Below, one piece after another: positions 9,325-18,094 of a stretch of DNA of 64,000 nucleotides (its first letter is position 1; each line of letters opens with the position of its first letter). A model generated the notes under the pieces. The model was not told the origin of the DNA and ran no database searches. It worked only from the letters and a program-made list of their open reading frames with translations. A program made the position numbers and the translations under genes. Source of the DNA: Roseiarcus sp963741845 (GTDB lineage: Bacteria; Pseudomonadota; Alphaproteobacteria; Rhizobiales; Beijerinckiaceae); the NCBI GenBank assembly GCA_963741845.1, contig CAVUJV010000024.1, positions 434,001 through 498,000 of the forward strand. The letters are read 5' to 3'.

Positions 9325-10344
9325 TCAGCTTCCGCTGCGCGCGTCCTTTTCTGTCGGCGTGATCTTCAGGTCGCCGCTCTTGAACTGAGCCGCCATATCG
9401 TCGAGTTCCTTGACGACCGGCGCGGGAACGATGGGATTGAACGCCTTCCCCGGCTCGTATTGCAGCGTGGCGCCGGTCACGGGCGCGGTGTCATAGCCAT
9501 ATTGGACGAAAGTCCCGAACAGCTTGCCCGCCTTCACCTGATCGGCGGTGCTGCCGAACATCCCCGGCCAATCCTCGACGATATTCGTGAGCACGCGATC
9601 GGGCGCGATCTTGGTTTGGTCGGGGCCGCGTCCGGTCGCATAGACGTTCTTCTCCTTGGCGGCCTGAACGAGGCCGGCCTCCGCGGCGTTCAGCTTGCCC
9701 GTGATGACGTCGGCGCCCTGCGCGATCAACGATAGCGCGGCTTCCTTGGCCTCGGCGGCGTCTTCCATGTCCTTGATATAGAGGATGGAGACTTTCGCCC
9801 CGGCCTTCTCGGCGCAGATGCGGAATCCGCCCGCTTGCGCGGTGATGTTCGGGACGCCCTGCAAACCATAAACGCCGCCGACCTTGTGCGTCTTGCTCAT
9901 GCGCGCAGCGAGGAGGCCGATCTGGCAACCGAACTGCGCATTGTTCCAGTCGATCGACATCACGTTCGGCGGCTTTCCTTCATTGCCGCTGACCGCGATG
10001 AACTGCGTCTTGGGGAACTCGGGCGCCACCTGCTCCATCGCCGAGACGAAGCGGCCGGAATGGCCCATGACGACCAGATAGCCCTGGTTCGCGTAGTCGC
10101 GCAGCGCCTCTGCCTCGTCGGCGTCCGAGACATTCTCCGAAAAGGCCGTCTTGAAGCCATGCGGCTCAAGACTCTTGAGAATCGAATAGCCGAGCGCGTT
10201 CCAGCTTTGATCATTCGCGCTTCCGGGCAAGAGGATGGCGGCCTTGTCCTCCGCTCTGGCGGCGGATGTCGCGGCGAACATCGCTGCGAGCGACGCTGCG
10301 ACTAGGGAAAGGGACAGCCGACTGAGCGACGATGAAGTTTCCAT
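9325..10344 (-). CDS. BMP-family ABC transporter substrate-binding protein
   Basis: The 339-residue exported protein has a cleavable signal peptide of about 31 residues ending in AARA-ED. The mature part starts KAAILLPGSANDQSWNALGY, typical of the basic membrane protein (Med/PnrA) family that binds nucleosides, purines or related rings. Mature motifs include GHSGRFVSAME, and a C-terminal lobe ends near KSGDLKITPTEKDA. It precedes the ATPase and two permeases in the same operon and follows the ring-opening hydrolase after a gap of about 100 bases that holds a stem-loop. The ligand is inferred to be the cyclic substrate of the operon, possibly a pyrimidine, purine breakdown product or triazine. 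Confidence 0.88.
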   Translation of the reverse strand: METSSSLSRLSLSLVAASLAAMFAATSAARAEDKAAILLPGSANDQSWNALGYSILKSLEPHGFKTAFSENVSDADEAEALRDYANQGYLVVMGHSGRFVSAMEQVAPEFPKTQFIAVSGNEGKPPNVMSIDWNNAQFGCQIGLLAARMSKTHKVGGVYGLQGVPNITAQAGGFRICAEKAGAKVSILYIKDMEDAAEAKEAALSLIAQGADVITGKLNAAEAGLVQAAKEKNVYATGRGPDQTKIAPDRVLTNIVEDWPGMFGSTADQVKAGKLFGTFVQYGYDTAPVTGATLQYEPGKAFNPIVPAPVVKELDDMAAQFKSGDLKITPTEKDARSGS

Positions 10345-10364
10345 GGAACGATCCTCTTATGAGC

Positions 10365-10399
10365 GCGGTCTCCTCGGGCGCATCGCGCTTCGAGACCGC
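10365..10399 (-). other. Intercistronic stem-loop between the ring-opening hydrolase and binding-protein genes
   Basis: GCGGTCTC (10365-10372) and GAGACCGC (10392-10399) form perfect 8-base arms around a 19-base loop. There is no T-run on the minus strand, so it is not a simple intrinsic terminator. Stem-loops just upstream of a highly expressed binding-protein gene often stabilise that part of the mRNA; that role is inferred here. Confidence 0.45.
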
Positions 10400-10448
10400 A
10401 TGGTCCTGCAAGATGTCTCCATGCAATAGCGGCGCCGGTTCAAGGCCA

Positions 10449-11534
10449 TCAGACGCGAACGATCGCCGCCAGCGGCGCTTCTCCCGGCTTGCACTGGTGT
10501 TCGGTTCCCCCCGACACGAAGATCGCGGCGTCGCCCGTCACCGATGTGATCACGGCGCCAAGCGCGGCTCGCGCATGACGCTCGTAGTTGATGTCCGCAT
10601 CCGAGAGCATGGTGGTGCGCCGTCCGCGCAGCATGCCGTTCGGCGGCGCCTCCGCCTTGGCGAAGATCGCGACGATCCGATCCGGTTCGACCGCCGCTGA
10701 TGAGTCCCCGATGGCGTTTCGCGCCGCCGCGCGCACCGCCTCGGCGTCGACGACATCGGCAAGGACGGCATGGCCGATCCGCAAGTCGCCGCCCGCCTGC
10801 TCCGAATTGCCGAAGAGCAGGACTTCGCAATTCTTCAGTTCGCCGCCCGCCGAAGTGTTCGCCACGGAGGAGAAGAGGTCCATGCGCTGGGCGATGATGG
10901 CGTCGCTCAATTCCGACTCCTTCACCTCTCCCAGCGCCAGCGCGACGCCAAGCGCAGTCGCGCCGCGCGCGAAGGCTTTCGATCCGTTGGGATCGCGCGT
11001 GACGAGCTTTGCGCCGCGGCGGTCCGCGTCGGCGACCGCGGCGGGGGTGAGAAGGGGGCCTTTCACCTGGACGTAATGCACGTCCCTCGCATCGGAAATG
11101 CCGGCCTCGGCCTGCGCCCGTTTCACCGCCGCGGCGACTTCCCGCACCTCGGCCATGGTCCCCACTTCTTCCGGCGCGAAGTCGCGTGTGACAGCGACGC
11201 CGAAGGCGAGGCGCTTCCCGCCCGCAGGCTCGGCGGACGAGCGGGTGAAGAGGGTGGCGTGGGGGCTGAGAACGCCCTCCGTGCCGCCCGACCAGACGAA
11301 GGCGACGCGCTTCATGACCTCGTCCGTGGAGAGGCCGAGGCGCTTCGCAAGCGCCAGCGCATAGGAGAGCGTCGCAAAGCCGCGTGTAAAATCGTTCGCC
11401 CCGCCGTTGCCTTCCGTCTTGCCGATCAGGGCGACGATCTCAGCGGGCTTGACCTCGCCGGAGTCGATGAGGCGCTCCAGCGCGGAAACGTCGTTGGGGC
11501 TGTTCATAGGGAGTTTGTGAACACCGACCCGCAA
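10449..11534 (-). CDS. Ring-opening amidohydrolase (barbiturase / cyanuric acid hydrolase family)
   Basis: Members of this unusual three-repeat family open the ring of barbiturate or cyanuric acid using Ser-Lys dyads. All three repeats are visible: Lys in ALIGKTEGNG with Ser in FVWSGGTEGVLSPH; Lys in VQVKGPLLTP with Ser in SSVANTSAGGE; Lys in AIFAKAEAPPNG with Ser in IFVSGGTEHQCKPGEAP. I place the start at TTG 11534, which follows a GGAGG ribosome site by five bases and restores the family N-terminus RVGVHKLPMNSPNDVSAL (361 residues). The ATG at 11507 would cut this off. It is first in the operon, divergent from an IclR regulator. Whether the substrate is barbiturate, cyanurate or another ring is unresolved. 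Confidence 0.85.
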   Translation of the reverse strand: MRVGVHKLPMNSPNDVSALERLIDSGEVKPAEIVALIGKTEGNGGANDFTRGFATLSYALALAKRLGLSTDEVMKRVAFVWSGGTEGVLSPHATLFTRSSAEPAGGKRLAFGVAVTRDFAPEEVGTMAEVREVAAAVKRAQAEAGISDARDVHYVQVKGPLLTPAAVADADRRGAKLVTRDPNGSKAFARGATALGVALALGEVKESELSDAIIAQRMDLFSSVANTSAGGELKNCEVLLFGNSEQAGGDLRIGHAVLADVVDAEAVRAAARNAIGDSSAAVEPDRIVAIFAKAEAPPNGMLRGRRTTMLSDADINYERHARAALGAVITSVTGDAAIFVSGGTEHQCKPGEAPLAAIVRV

Positions 11535-11593
11535 GGAAACCTCCAGTTCGCACGGCGAATGATGATCCCGCCGCAGGCTTGACGCAACGTGTT

Positions 11594-11607
11594 TGGAATG
11601 ATTTTCA
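11594..11607. promoter_or_regulatory. Candidate IclR operator in divergent promoter region
   Basis: TGGAATGATTTTCA is an imperfect palindrome close to the TGGAAAT-N-ATTTCCA pattern known for IclR proteins. A second element, TTTTCAC-GAT-GTGGAAAA, overlaps it to the right. It sits between the start of the ring-opening hydrolase (11534) and that of the divergent IclR gene (11637), where a shared operator is expected. Confidence 0.4.
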
Positions 11608-11636
11608 CGATGTGGAAAACCTTGAGGGCTCCGAAA

Positions 11637-12511
11637 ATGGCGCGAGCTGCGGGAGACATCGGGCGCGCCGCGCATGGCGCGACGGGCGGATCGAGCGAGG
11701 GTCGCGGCGGGGTGCAGTCGATCACCCGCGCGCTCGTCATTCTGGACGCGCTCGCGGGACACGACGACGGCCTTTCTCTGACCGCGCTGTCGCGGAGCGT
11801 CGGACTGCCGCCTTCGAGCGCCCATCGCCTTTTGACGACCTTGCAGCGGAGCCGTTTCGTCCGTTTCGAGCCGGCCAGCATGAGCTGGCGGGTCGGGGTG
11901 CAGGCGTTCATCGTCGGCGCTGCTTTCGCACGTTCGCGAGAGGTCACGCCGATCGCCATGCCTTTCATGCGTCAGCTCATGGAGAAGACCGGCGAGACTG
12001 TGAATCTCTACGTTCCGAACAACGGGCAGGCGGTGTGCATCGCGCAGGTTCAGAGCCGGCAGGCGATCAGCGCCATTTCACGTCCGGGCGGCGCGTTGCC
12101 CCTCTATCGCTCGGCGGCCGGCAAGGCGATGCTCGCGACTCTCGCCAAGGGCGAGGTCGAGGAGGCGCTCGCCAAATATGCTTCGCGCGGCGAGAGAAGC
12201 GAACCTCCGGAGAGCTGCGCAAGCTCCATTCCGAACTTGGAAGGGTGCGGTCGCGCCGCTACGCGGTCGACGATGAGGAGGTCGCCGCTGGGCTCAGGTG
12301 CATCGCCGCCTCGATCCTGGACGAGAATGGCGCGGCGCATGCGGCGGTATCGATTGCGGGTCCGACGATCCGGCTCACCGACCACCGCCTGCCGCGGCTT
12401 GCCGAACTGGTCATCGCGGCGAGCAACGCGGTCACCAGAGCTTTCGGCGGCCAGGATCGGATAGTCGCCGCCAGGACGAAGCGCGCCGCGGGGAAGCGGG
12501 ATTCCGGCTGA
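11637..12511 (+). CDS. IclR-family transcriptional regulator, frameshifted
   Basis: The N-terminal winged helix reads VQSITRALVILDALAGHDDGLSLTALSRSVGLPPSSAHRLLTTL, followed by the first part of the IclR effector domain (PLYRSAAGKAMLATL). At about 12190-12200 (in GGCGAGAGAAGC) the frame shifts. The rest of the effector domain (LHSELGRVRSRRYAVDDEEVAAG and IAGPTIRLTDHRLPRLAELV) continues one frame over to the stop at 12511. One lost base explains this; the full protein would be about 291 residues. The ATG at 11637 follows GAGGG by about nine bases. Divergent to the ring-opening hydrolase operon, it is the obvious local regulator of that operon. Confidence 0.78.
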
Positions 12512-12529
12512 CGGCGATCGCCCAACGGG

Positions 12530-13441
12530 TCAGCTTCCGATGTCCTCCCTCTCGGGCGCGCCCTGAGCGGCGCGGTCTCGGGCGCCCGGTCGGGGCGCCC
12601 GCGGGGGACGCGGCGGCGAAACATGGCTCGATCTTGCGGAGTCCTGAAGCGGATCCGGGTCGGAGGCCGCAGCAAAGCCGAGTTCGGCGGACAGCGCGGA
12701 GGCGAACGCAATCAGCCTGTGGACCTGGGGGCTGTCGGGACGAATGTCGACGAGCCGCCCCGGGCCGATGAGCGTGATCGCGAGCTGGATCTGGCCCGTG
12801 TGATCGAAGACCGGCGCGCAAAGGGCGTTGACGCCGGGAATGGGCGAACCCACCGCGGTGGCGTAGCCGCGCTGGCGCGTCCTCTCGACCTCGGCGAGCA
12901 GTTCGTCCGTCGTTTCGCCGTTGGCGGGTTCGAGCAGCCCGGCGATCTTCTCTCCGATCCTGAGATTCGCCTCGACCACGTCCTTCGGCAGAAAGGCGGC
13001 AAAAACCCGCCCCGTCGCTGTGTGGAGCAGCGAATAGACTGTGCCGGCCCGCAGATTGACATGGACCTGATCGCCAGCCTCGTTCACCTGCACGACGGTC
13101 GCGCCGAGCGAGCCCCAGACGGTGACCGTCACCATCAGCCCCAGCTCCGCCGCAAGCCCGGGCGCGGCGCTGCTGGCGAGGCGCAAGGCATCGACGCTGC
13201 GCATGCGCGCCAGGCCTAACTGCAATGCGAAAGGTCCGAGCTGATAGAGGCCGGATTCGTTGACCTGTTCGACAAGGCCGATCTTGCGGAAGCTCACGAG
13301 ATAAGCATGCGCCTGCGCGGGCGTCAGATCGGCGCCGGCGGCGATGTCGCGCAGCATGAGCGGTCGCCCGGCCGAGGCCATGGCGGCAAGCAGACGGCCG
13401 CCAATGACGATCGACTGAATGCCGCGTCCGCCGACTTCCAT
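12530..13441 (-). CDS. IclR-family transcriptional regulator of the homogentisate operon
   Basis: The 303-residue regulator starts MEVGGRGIQSIVIGGRLLAAMASAGRPL at ATG 13441, preceded by GGAGGACAGGAC. A long upstream frame is read-through of the neighbouring gene. An N-terminal winged HTH (MLRDIAAGADLTPAQAHAYLVSFRKIGLV) is followed by an IclR ligand-binding domain with TATGRVFAAFLP and PIPGVNALCAPVFDHTG. The tail after about residue 265 is Pro/Arg-rich and probably disordered. It lies 24 bases downstream of fahA, last in the minus-strand operon, so it probably controls homogentisate degradation in response to an aromatic acid. Confidence 0.85.
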   Translation of the reverse strand: MEVGGRGIQSIVIGGRLLAAMASAGRPLMLRDIAAGADLTPAQAHAYLVSFRKIGLVEQVNESGLYQLGPFALQLGLARMRSVDALRLASSAAPGLAAELGLMVTVTVWGSLGATVVQVNEAGDQVHVNLRAGTVYSLLHTATGRVFAAFLPKDVVEANLRIGEKIAGLLEPANGETTDELLAEVERTRQRGYATAVGSPIPGVNALCAPVFDHTGQIQLAITLIGPGRLVDIRPDSPQVHRLIAFASALSAELGFAAASDPDPLQDSARSSHVSPPRPPRAPRPGARDRAAQGAPEREDIGS

Positions 13442-13464
13442 GTCCTGTCCTCCGGATGCCGCTT

Positions 13465-14772
13465 TCACGGTGCGGGCCGGGCGCTGACGATGACGGCCCT
13501 GCATTCGCCGAAACCGATGGAAACATGGCCTTCCCGCCGCGCGCGGGCGCGGAACAGGACCTCGTCGCCATCTTCGAGGAATTTGCGCCTCTCGCCGGAG
13601 GGCAGTTCGATTGGCGTCCTCCCGCCTTCGGTCAGCTCCAGCAGCGAGCCGTAGCCGTCGCGCGTCGGCGAGGAGATCGTCCCGGATCCCAACAGGTCGC
13701 CGGGGCTGAGATTGCAGCCGTTCGAGGCGTGGTGCGCGAGGAGCTGGGCCGCCGTCCAGTACAAGTTGAGCGACGAGCCGAGCGAGAGGCGATGGGGCTC
13801 GAGGCCTTTCTCGCGCATGGCGCGGGTCAGCAGCAGCGCTTCGAGTTCGAGATCGAGCGCGCCTTCCCTTTGATCCTGCTCGTCCCAGAGATAGGGCAAA
13901 GGCCGCGGGTCGCCATCCGGTCGCGGCGGCTGCGCCGCGCGAAAGGGCGCGAGCGCCTCGGGCGTGACGATCCAGGGCGAGATCGTCGTGTGGAAATTCT
14001 TGGCGAGGAAAGGACCGAGCGGCTGATATTCCCAGGCCTGGAGATCGCGCGCCGACCAGTCGTTGAGGAGGCAGAAGCCCGCGATGTGCTCGCCGGCGTC
14101 GCGGATCGGGATCGGCGCGCCGAGGTCGTTGCCGGGCCCGACCCAGATTCCGAGTTCGAGCTCGTAGTCGAGCCGCTCGCAGGGGCCGAAGCTCGGCGCG
14201 GCTTCGTCGGGCCGTTTGCGCTGACCGTTCGGGCGGCGCACCGGCGCTCCGGAGACCCGCAGGGAAGAAGCCCGGCCATGATAGCCGATCGGAACCCATT
14301 TGTAGTTCGGCGTCAGCGGATTGTCGGGGCGGAACAGCCTGCCGACATTCGTCGCGTGATGGATGCCGGCATAGAAGTCCGTGTAGTCGCCGACCTGCGC
14401 CGGCATATGCATCGCGCAGCGGGCCGCGTGATGCAGAAGCTCGGGCCGCGCGGGCGCGCTCGCCGAGAGCAGCGCGCTGAGCGCGCGCCGCAGGGCGCGG
14501 CGTTGCGCGGAGGGCAGGGCGAGGAAGGCGTTGAGCGTTCGCCCCGCAGCGGCCTCGCAGGCCGCCTGCGCCTCGCCTTGCAACAGGCTGGCCTTGCTCA
14601 GCGCTGCGAGGTCGAGGATTTCGTCGCCGATCGCGACGCCGCCCCTCGGCCCGCCGCCGTCCGCGCTGAACACGCCGAGCGGCAGGTTCTGGATCGGAAA
14701 GTCGGCGTGACTCTCCGCGGAGGCGACCCAGCTTCGCAGCGCGGGCGCATGGGTCTCGTCGAGGGATGGCAC
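13465..14772 (-). CDS. fahA: Fumarylacetoacetase
   Basis: The final enzyme of the homogentisate pathway, hydrolysing fumarylacetoacetate to fumarate and acetoacetate. The protein of about 435 residues shows the metal and catalytic motifs DFYAGIHHATNVG, YELELGIWVG (Glu-x-Glu metal ligands) and NDWSARDLQAWEYQPLGPFLAKNFHT. I chose the GTG at 14772 (MPSLDETHAPALRSWVAS), which follows an AGGA-like site. A TTG at 14802 would add ten non-conserved residues. It sits about 70 bases after hmgA, and the IclR gene follows 24 bases after its stop. Confidence 0.92.
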   Translation of the reverse strand: MPSLDETHAPALRSWVASAESHADFPIQNLPLGVFSADGGGPRGGVAIGDEILDLAALSKASLLQGEAQAACEAAAGRTLNAFLALPSAQRRALRRALSALLSASAPARPELLHHAARCAMHMPAQVGDYTDFYAGIHHATNVGRLFRPDNPLTPNYKWVPIGYHGRASSLRVSGAPVRRPNGQRKRPDEAAPSFGPCERLDYELELGIWVGPGNDLGAPIPIRDAGEHIAGFCLLNDWSARDLQAWEYQPLGPFLAKNFHTTISPWIVTPEALAPFRAAQPPRPDGDPRPLPYLWDEQDQREGALDLELEALLLTRAMREKGLEPHRLSLGSSLNLYWTAAQLLAHHASNGCNLSPGDLLGSGTISSPTRDGYGSLLELTEGGRTPIELPSGERRKFLEDGDEVLFRARARREGHVSIGFGECRAVIVSARPAP

Positions 14773-14841
14773 CGTGTCTCTTCGTCCTGTTGATGGAAAC
14801 AAGCGCGCGGCTGCCGGATTCGGGGCGGCCGCGCTATCCGG

Positions 14842-16194
14842 TCACGGTTTCGCGGGGTCGAAATAGCGCTTCAGCGCATGGCCGTAATCGCCGTAAGCCT
14901 GCTGCAGCGACGGCGTTCCCGCCGCGAATTTCGTCACCCGTTGCGGGAACCGCGTCTCGAACATGAAGGCGAGCGTGCCCTCCAGCCTGTGAGGCTTGAG
15001 CTCGACATTGCTCGCCGTCTCGAAGGCGCTCACATCCGGTCCGTGCGGCAGCATCGTGTTGTGCAGCGACATGCCGCCGGGCACGAATCCGCCGCCGGTC
15101 TTGGCGTCGTAGACGCCGTAGACGAGGCCCATGAATTCGCTCATCACGTTCATGTGGTACCAGGGCGGCCGGAACGTGTTCTCCGCGACAAGCCAGCGGT
15201 CGCTGAAGATCACGAAGTCGATGTTCGCCGTGCCGGGCGTCTCGGAGGGCGACGTCAGCACGGTGAAGATGCTCGGGTCCGCGTGATCGAACAGAATGGG
15301 GCCGACCGGCGAATAGCGGCGCAGGTCGTATTTGTAAGGCGCATAGTTGCCGTGCCAGGCGACGACATCGAGCGGCGAGCGGGCGATGTCGGCGACCCAG
15401 AGCGAGCCGCCCCATTTCACATACATCTGGCCCCGCGCCTCGTGGTCCTCGTAGGCCGCGACGGGCGTGAGGAAGTCGCGCGGGTTGGCGAGGCAATTGG
15501 CGCCGATCGGCCCGCGCTCGGGCAGCGAGAAGGCGCCGCCGTAATTCTCGCAGATATATCCGCGCGCCGGACCGCCGCGAAGCTCGACGCGGATTTTCAC
15601 GCCGCGCGGGATCATCGCAATCTCGCCGGGCTCGATGTCGAGGATTCCGAACTCGGTCCAGAGGCGAAGCTCGCCCTGCTGCGGCACGATGAGCATCTCG
15701 CCATCGGCGTTGTAGAAGTATTCGTCCTGCATCGAGCGGGTGACGACATAGACATGCGCGCCCATGCCCGCCGAGGTCGCGGCGTCGCCCGCGGTCGTCA
15801 TCGTGTGCACGCCCTCGACGAAGGAGAGGCGTTCCTTCGGAATCGGGATCGGGTCCCAGCGCAGGGGCGCGATCGGGATCTCGGCCTCGGGCGCGGGGGC
15901 GGTCCGCCAGAAGCCGATATCGGCCTTGCGGAACTTGCCCCAGTGGGCGACGGTCGGCTGGATGCGATAGAGCCAGCTGCGCTCGTTCGTCGTGCGCGGC
16001 GCCGTGAAGGGCGAGCCGCTGAGCTGCTCCGCATAGAGGCCGTAGGGGCATTTCTGCGGAGAATTGCACCCGACGGGCAGCGCTCCGGGCAGAGCCTCGG
16101 TCTCGAACTGGTTGCCGAAGCCGGTCAGATACGGCGGCGATCCTGCGCGCGCGGTCGCCGTCATCGCCAGATTGGGTCGGGTGACTTCGTTCAT
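14842..16194 (-). CDS. hmgA: Homogentisate 1,2-dioxygenase
   Basis: A non-haem iron(II) dioxygenase that opens the ring of homogentisate to maleylacetoacetate. The 450-residue product is the normal length. The N-terminus carries YLTGFGNQFETEALPGALP, the iron ligands appear as His and Glu in WYHMNVMSEFMG, and the third ligand is in SLHNTMLPHGPD. The start is the ATG at 16194 (MNEVTRPNLAM); the frame remains open further upstream over the previous gene but without homology. It is flanked by the MBL-fold gene 17 bases upstream and fahA downstream, all on the minus strand. Confidence 0.95.
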   Translation of the reverse strand: MNEVTRPNLAMTATARAGSPPYLTGFGNQFETEALPGALPVGCNSPQKCPYGLYAEQLSGSPFTAPRTTNERSWLYRIQPTVAHWGKFRKADIGFWRTAPAPEAEIPIAPLRWDPIPIPKERLSFVEGVHTMTTAGDAATSAGMGAHVYVVTRSMQDEYFYNADGEMLIVPQQGELRLWTEFGILDIEPGEIAMIPRGVKIRVELRGGPARGYICENYGGAFSLPERGPIGANCLANPRDFLTPVAAYEDHEARGQMYVKWGGSLWVADIARSPLDVVAWHGNYAPYKYDLRRYSPVGPILFDHADPSIFTVLTSPSETPGTANIDFVIFSDRWLVAENTFRPPWYHMNVMSEFMGLVYGVYDAKTGGGFVPGGMSLHNTMLPHGPDVSAFETASNVELKPHRLEGTLAFMFETRFPQRVTKFAAGTPSLQQAYGDYGHALKRYFDPAKP

Positions 16195-16211
16195 GACAAA
16201 TCTCCCATCCG

Positions 16212-17195
16212 CTAATGCGCTTCGGCCGACGGCGCCTGTCTGTCGCCTTCGAGGGCGCGCCACATCGCGAGGTCGCGCTCGGCGGTCCAGATCTGCGGCC
16301 AGTCGAGCCCCTTCGCCTCGTCGTAGGCGCGGGCGACGTCGAAGGGCATGCAATGCTCGAAGATGACCCAGTGGCCGTATTTCGGGCGCATCTGGGCCAT
16401 CGCCTCGCGATACGTGCGGCCGAGGTCCCATCCCGACGCGACGGCGCGCTTCGCGATGGCGAAGAGGTCGGAGGTGAAGGCGGCGGTGCCGCTGAGGCCC
16501 TCCTCGACTTCCTTCGCGTTCACCAGCGAGCGGCCGCGCCCCGGAACGAGCTTTTCCGGTTTCAGCGCGCGGATCGCGTCGAGCGTGCCCGGCCAGTCCT
16601 TGAAATGGGCGTCGCCGCAATAGGGGGTGGCGCCGAATTCGACCGTGTCGCCGGCGAACAGAACGCGCTCCTTCGGCAGCCAGACCACCGTGTCGCCCGC
16701 CGTATGCGAGCGGCCGACATGGATGATCTGCACCTCGCGCCTGCCCATCCAGAGCGTCATGCGCTTGTGGAACGTGATGTGCGGCCAGGTGAGGCCGGGG
16801 ATGCTCTCCTTGCCGCGAAACAGGCGCGGAAAGCGTCCGATCTCGCTGTCCATGTCCTGCTGTCCGCGCTCGACGATCATGTCGCGCGTCACGTCGGAAG
16901 CGATGATCTCCGCCCCCGCGTAGCCCGAGGCGCCGAGCACGCGGACCGCGTGATAATGCGTCAGCGCCACATGCTTCACCGGCTTGTCGGTAATCGTGCG
17001 GATACGCGCGATCACGTCCTTCGCCATCGCGGGCGTGGCCTGCGCATCGACCACGAGAACGGAATCGTCGCCGACGACGACGCCGGAGTTCGGATCGCCC
17101 TCGGCGGTGTAGCCGTAGAGTCCCGGACCGAGTTCCTCGAAGGAGATGGTCTTGTCGGCGAGATCCTTGGTGCTGGCAAATCCGGACATGGACAT
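16212..17195 (-). CDS. MBL-fold metallo-hydrolase
   Basis: The 327-residue protein has a metallo-beta-lactamase fold with the metal motif in altered form, THYHAVRVLGASGY (His-x-His-x-Val-Arg rather than the classical His-x-His-x-Asp-His). Later ligand-like positions are HVGRSHTAGDTVVWLP and LFAGDTVEFGATPYCGD. The C-terminal half contains WVIFEHCMPFDVARAYDEA. Genes of this kind recur beside homogentisate or gentisate genes, but their reaction is not established; thioesterase or lactonase activity is possible. It lies between maiA and hmgA in one operon. It should not be read as an antibiotic-resistance enzyme. Confidence 0.75.
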   Translation of the reverse strand: MSMSGFASTKDLADKTISFEELGPGLYGYTAEGDPNSGVVVGDDSVLVVDAQATPAMAKDVIARIRTITDKPVKHVALTHYHAVRVLGASGYAGAEIIASDVTRDMIVERGQQDMDSEIGRFPRLFRGKESIPGLTWPHITFHKRMTLWMGRREVQIIHVGRSHTAGDTVVWLPKERVLFAGDTVEFGATPYCGDAHFKDWPGTLDAIRALKPEKLVPGRGRSLVNAKEVEEGLSGTAAFTSDLFAIAKRAVASGWDLGRTYREAMAQMRPKYGHWVIFEHCMPFDVARAYDEAKGLDWPQIWTAERDLAMWRALEGDRQAPSAEAH

Positions 17196-17213
17196 TCCTT
17201 TTCGTGAACGAGT

Positions 17214-17846
17214 CTATTCCGCGTCGGGCTGGCGTTCGGGCGCGGCCTCCGCGAAAGCGGCCAGGGCCTGACAGGCCGCCTCCGCCTCCAGCAGCCGGCC
17301 GAAGCTCTGGAGATCAACGCCGAAGCGCCGCGCGTTGTAGAGTTGCGGAACAAGGCAGACATCCGCGAGCGTCGGACTCCCGTCGAAGCAGAACGGGCCT
17401 CCCGAACGCGCAATGAGCGTCTCGCAGGCGTCGAGCCCCTCGGAGATCGCGCGGCGCGCCCAGCCGGTTACCTCGTCTTCGGGGACGTGCATCGCCCGCA
17501 GACGCGAGAGCGCCTTGAGGTTCTGCACGGGATGGATGTCGCAGGCGATCGCAAGGGCGAAGGCGCGGATATGCGCGCGCCGCACGGCGTCCCCCGGCAA
17601 CAGCGGCGGATTCGGGCGCGTCTCCTCCAGCCATTCGCAGATGGCGAGGGACTGGGTGAGCACCGTCCCGTCGTCCAGCTCCAGCGCCGGCACGAGGCCC
17701 TGCGGGTTGAGGCGCAGATAGTCCGCCGCACGCTGCTCGCCATGCCGCAGATGGTGAGCCTCGTGCCCGGCGCTCACGCCCTTCAGGTTGAGGGCGATCC
17801 GCACCCGCCATGCGGCGGAGGATCGCCAATATCCGTGCAGTCGCAT
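17214..17846 (-). CDS. maiA: Maleylacetoacetate isomerase (zeta-class GST fold)
   Basis: The 210-residue product isomerises maleylacetoacetate to fumarylacetoacetate using glutathione. The zeta-class signature is present as SSAAWRVRIALNLKG (residues 9-23). The usual SSCS is changed to SSAA, so the conserved Cys is absent, though the first Ser remains. The thioredoxin-fold part continues to NPQGLVPALELDDG and SLAICEWLEE, and the helical domain follows. It starts at ATG 17846, about ten bases after the DUF2783 gene, and links hmgA and fahA activities in the same operon. Confidence 0.88.
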   Translation of the reverse strand: MRLHGYWRSSAAWRVRIALNLKGVSAGHEAHHLRHGEQRAADYLRLNPQGLVPALELDDGTVLTQSLAICEWLEETRPNPPLLPGDAVRRAHIRAFALAIACDIHPVQNLKALSRLRAMHVPEDEVTGWARRAISEGLDACETLIARSGGPFCFDGSPTLADVCLVPQLYNARRFGVDLQSFGRLLEAEAACQALAAFAEAAPERQPDAE

Positions 17847-17855
17847 GACAGTCCT

Positions 17856-18083
17856 CTACGCGACAGCTTTGAGGGTGGAGTCCTCGCCGGCCGGCTCGAT
17901 GCCTTCGCGCGCCTTTCCGATCGCGGCGCGCAAGACGTCGAGATCGCCGACCTGATTGGCGAGCAGCAGAATGAGCTTGGCGTTGAGCATCGCGCTCTGT
18001 TCGACACTGAGGCCGCGATGCGCTTCGATCAGCGCTTCGTAGAAATCATCCGGGCGCTTGAGGTTGGGTTCGAGGATCAGCAT
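17856..18083 (-). CDS. DUF2783 family small protein
   Basis: The 75-residue protein reads MLILEPNLKRPDDFYEAL from ATG 18083, with AGAGGA six bases upstream. A GTG at 18098 that overlaps the previous stop would add five residues. Predicted mostly helical, it contains LSVEQSAMLNAKLILLLANQVGD. DUF2783 members are repeatedly found next to FAD-dependent aromatic hydroxylases, as here, and may be accessory to them; no function is proven. Confidence 0.8.
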   Translation of the reverse strand: MLILEPNLKRPDDFYEALIEAHRGLSVEQSAMLNAKLILLLANQVGDLDVLRAAIGKAREGIEPAGEDSTLKAVA

Positions 18084-18094
18084 GGGGTTTCCTC

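Noticed and set aside
16212..17195. MBL-fold gene as a metallo-beta-lactamase
   Set aside because: The metal motif is altered and the gene is embedded in an aromatic-degradation operon; resistance is not supported.
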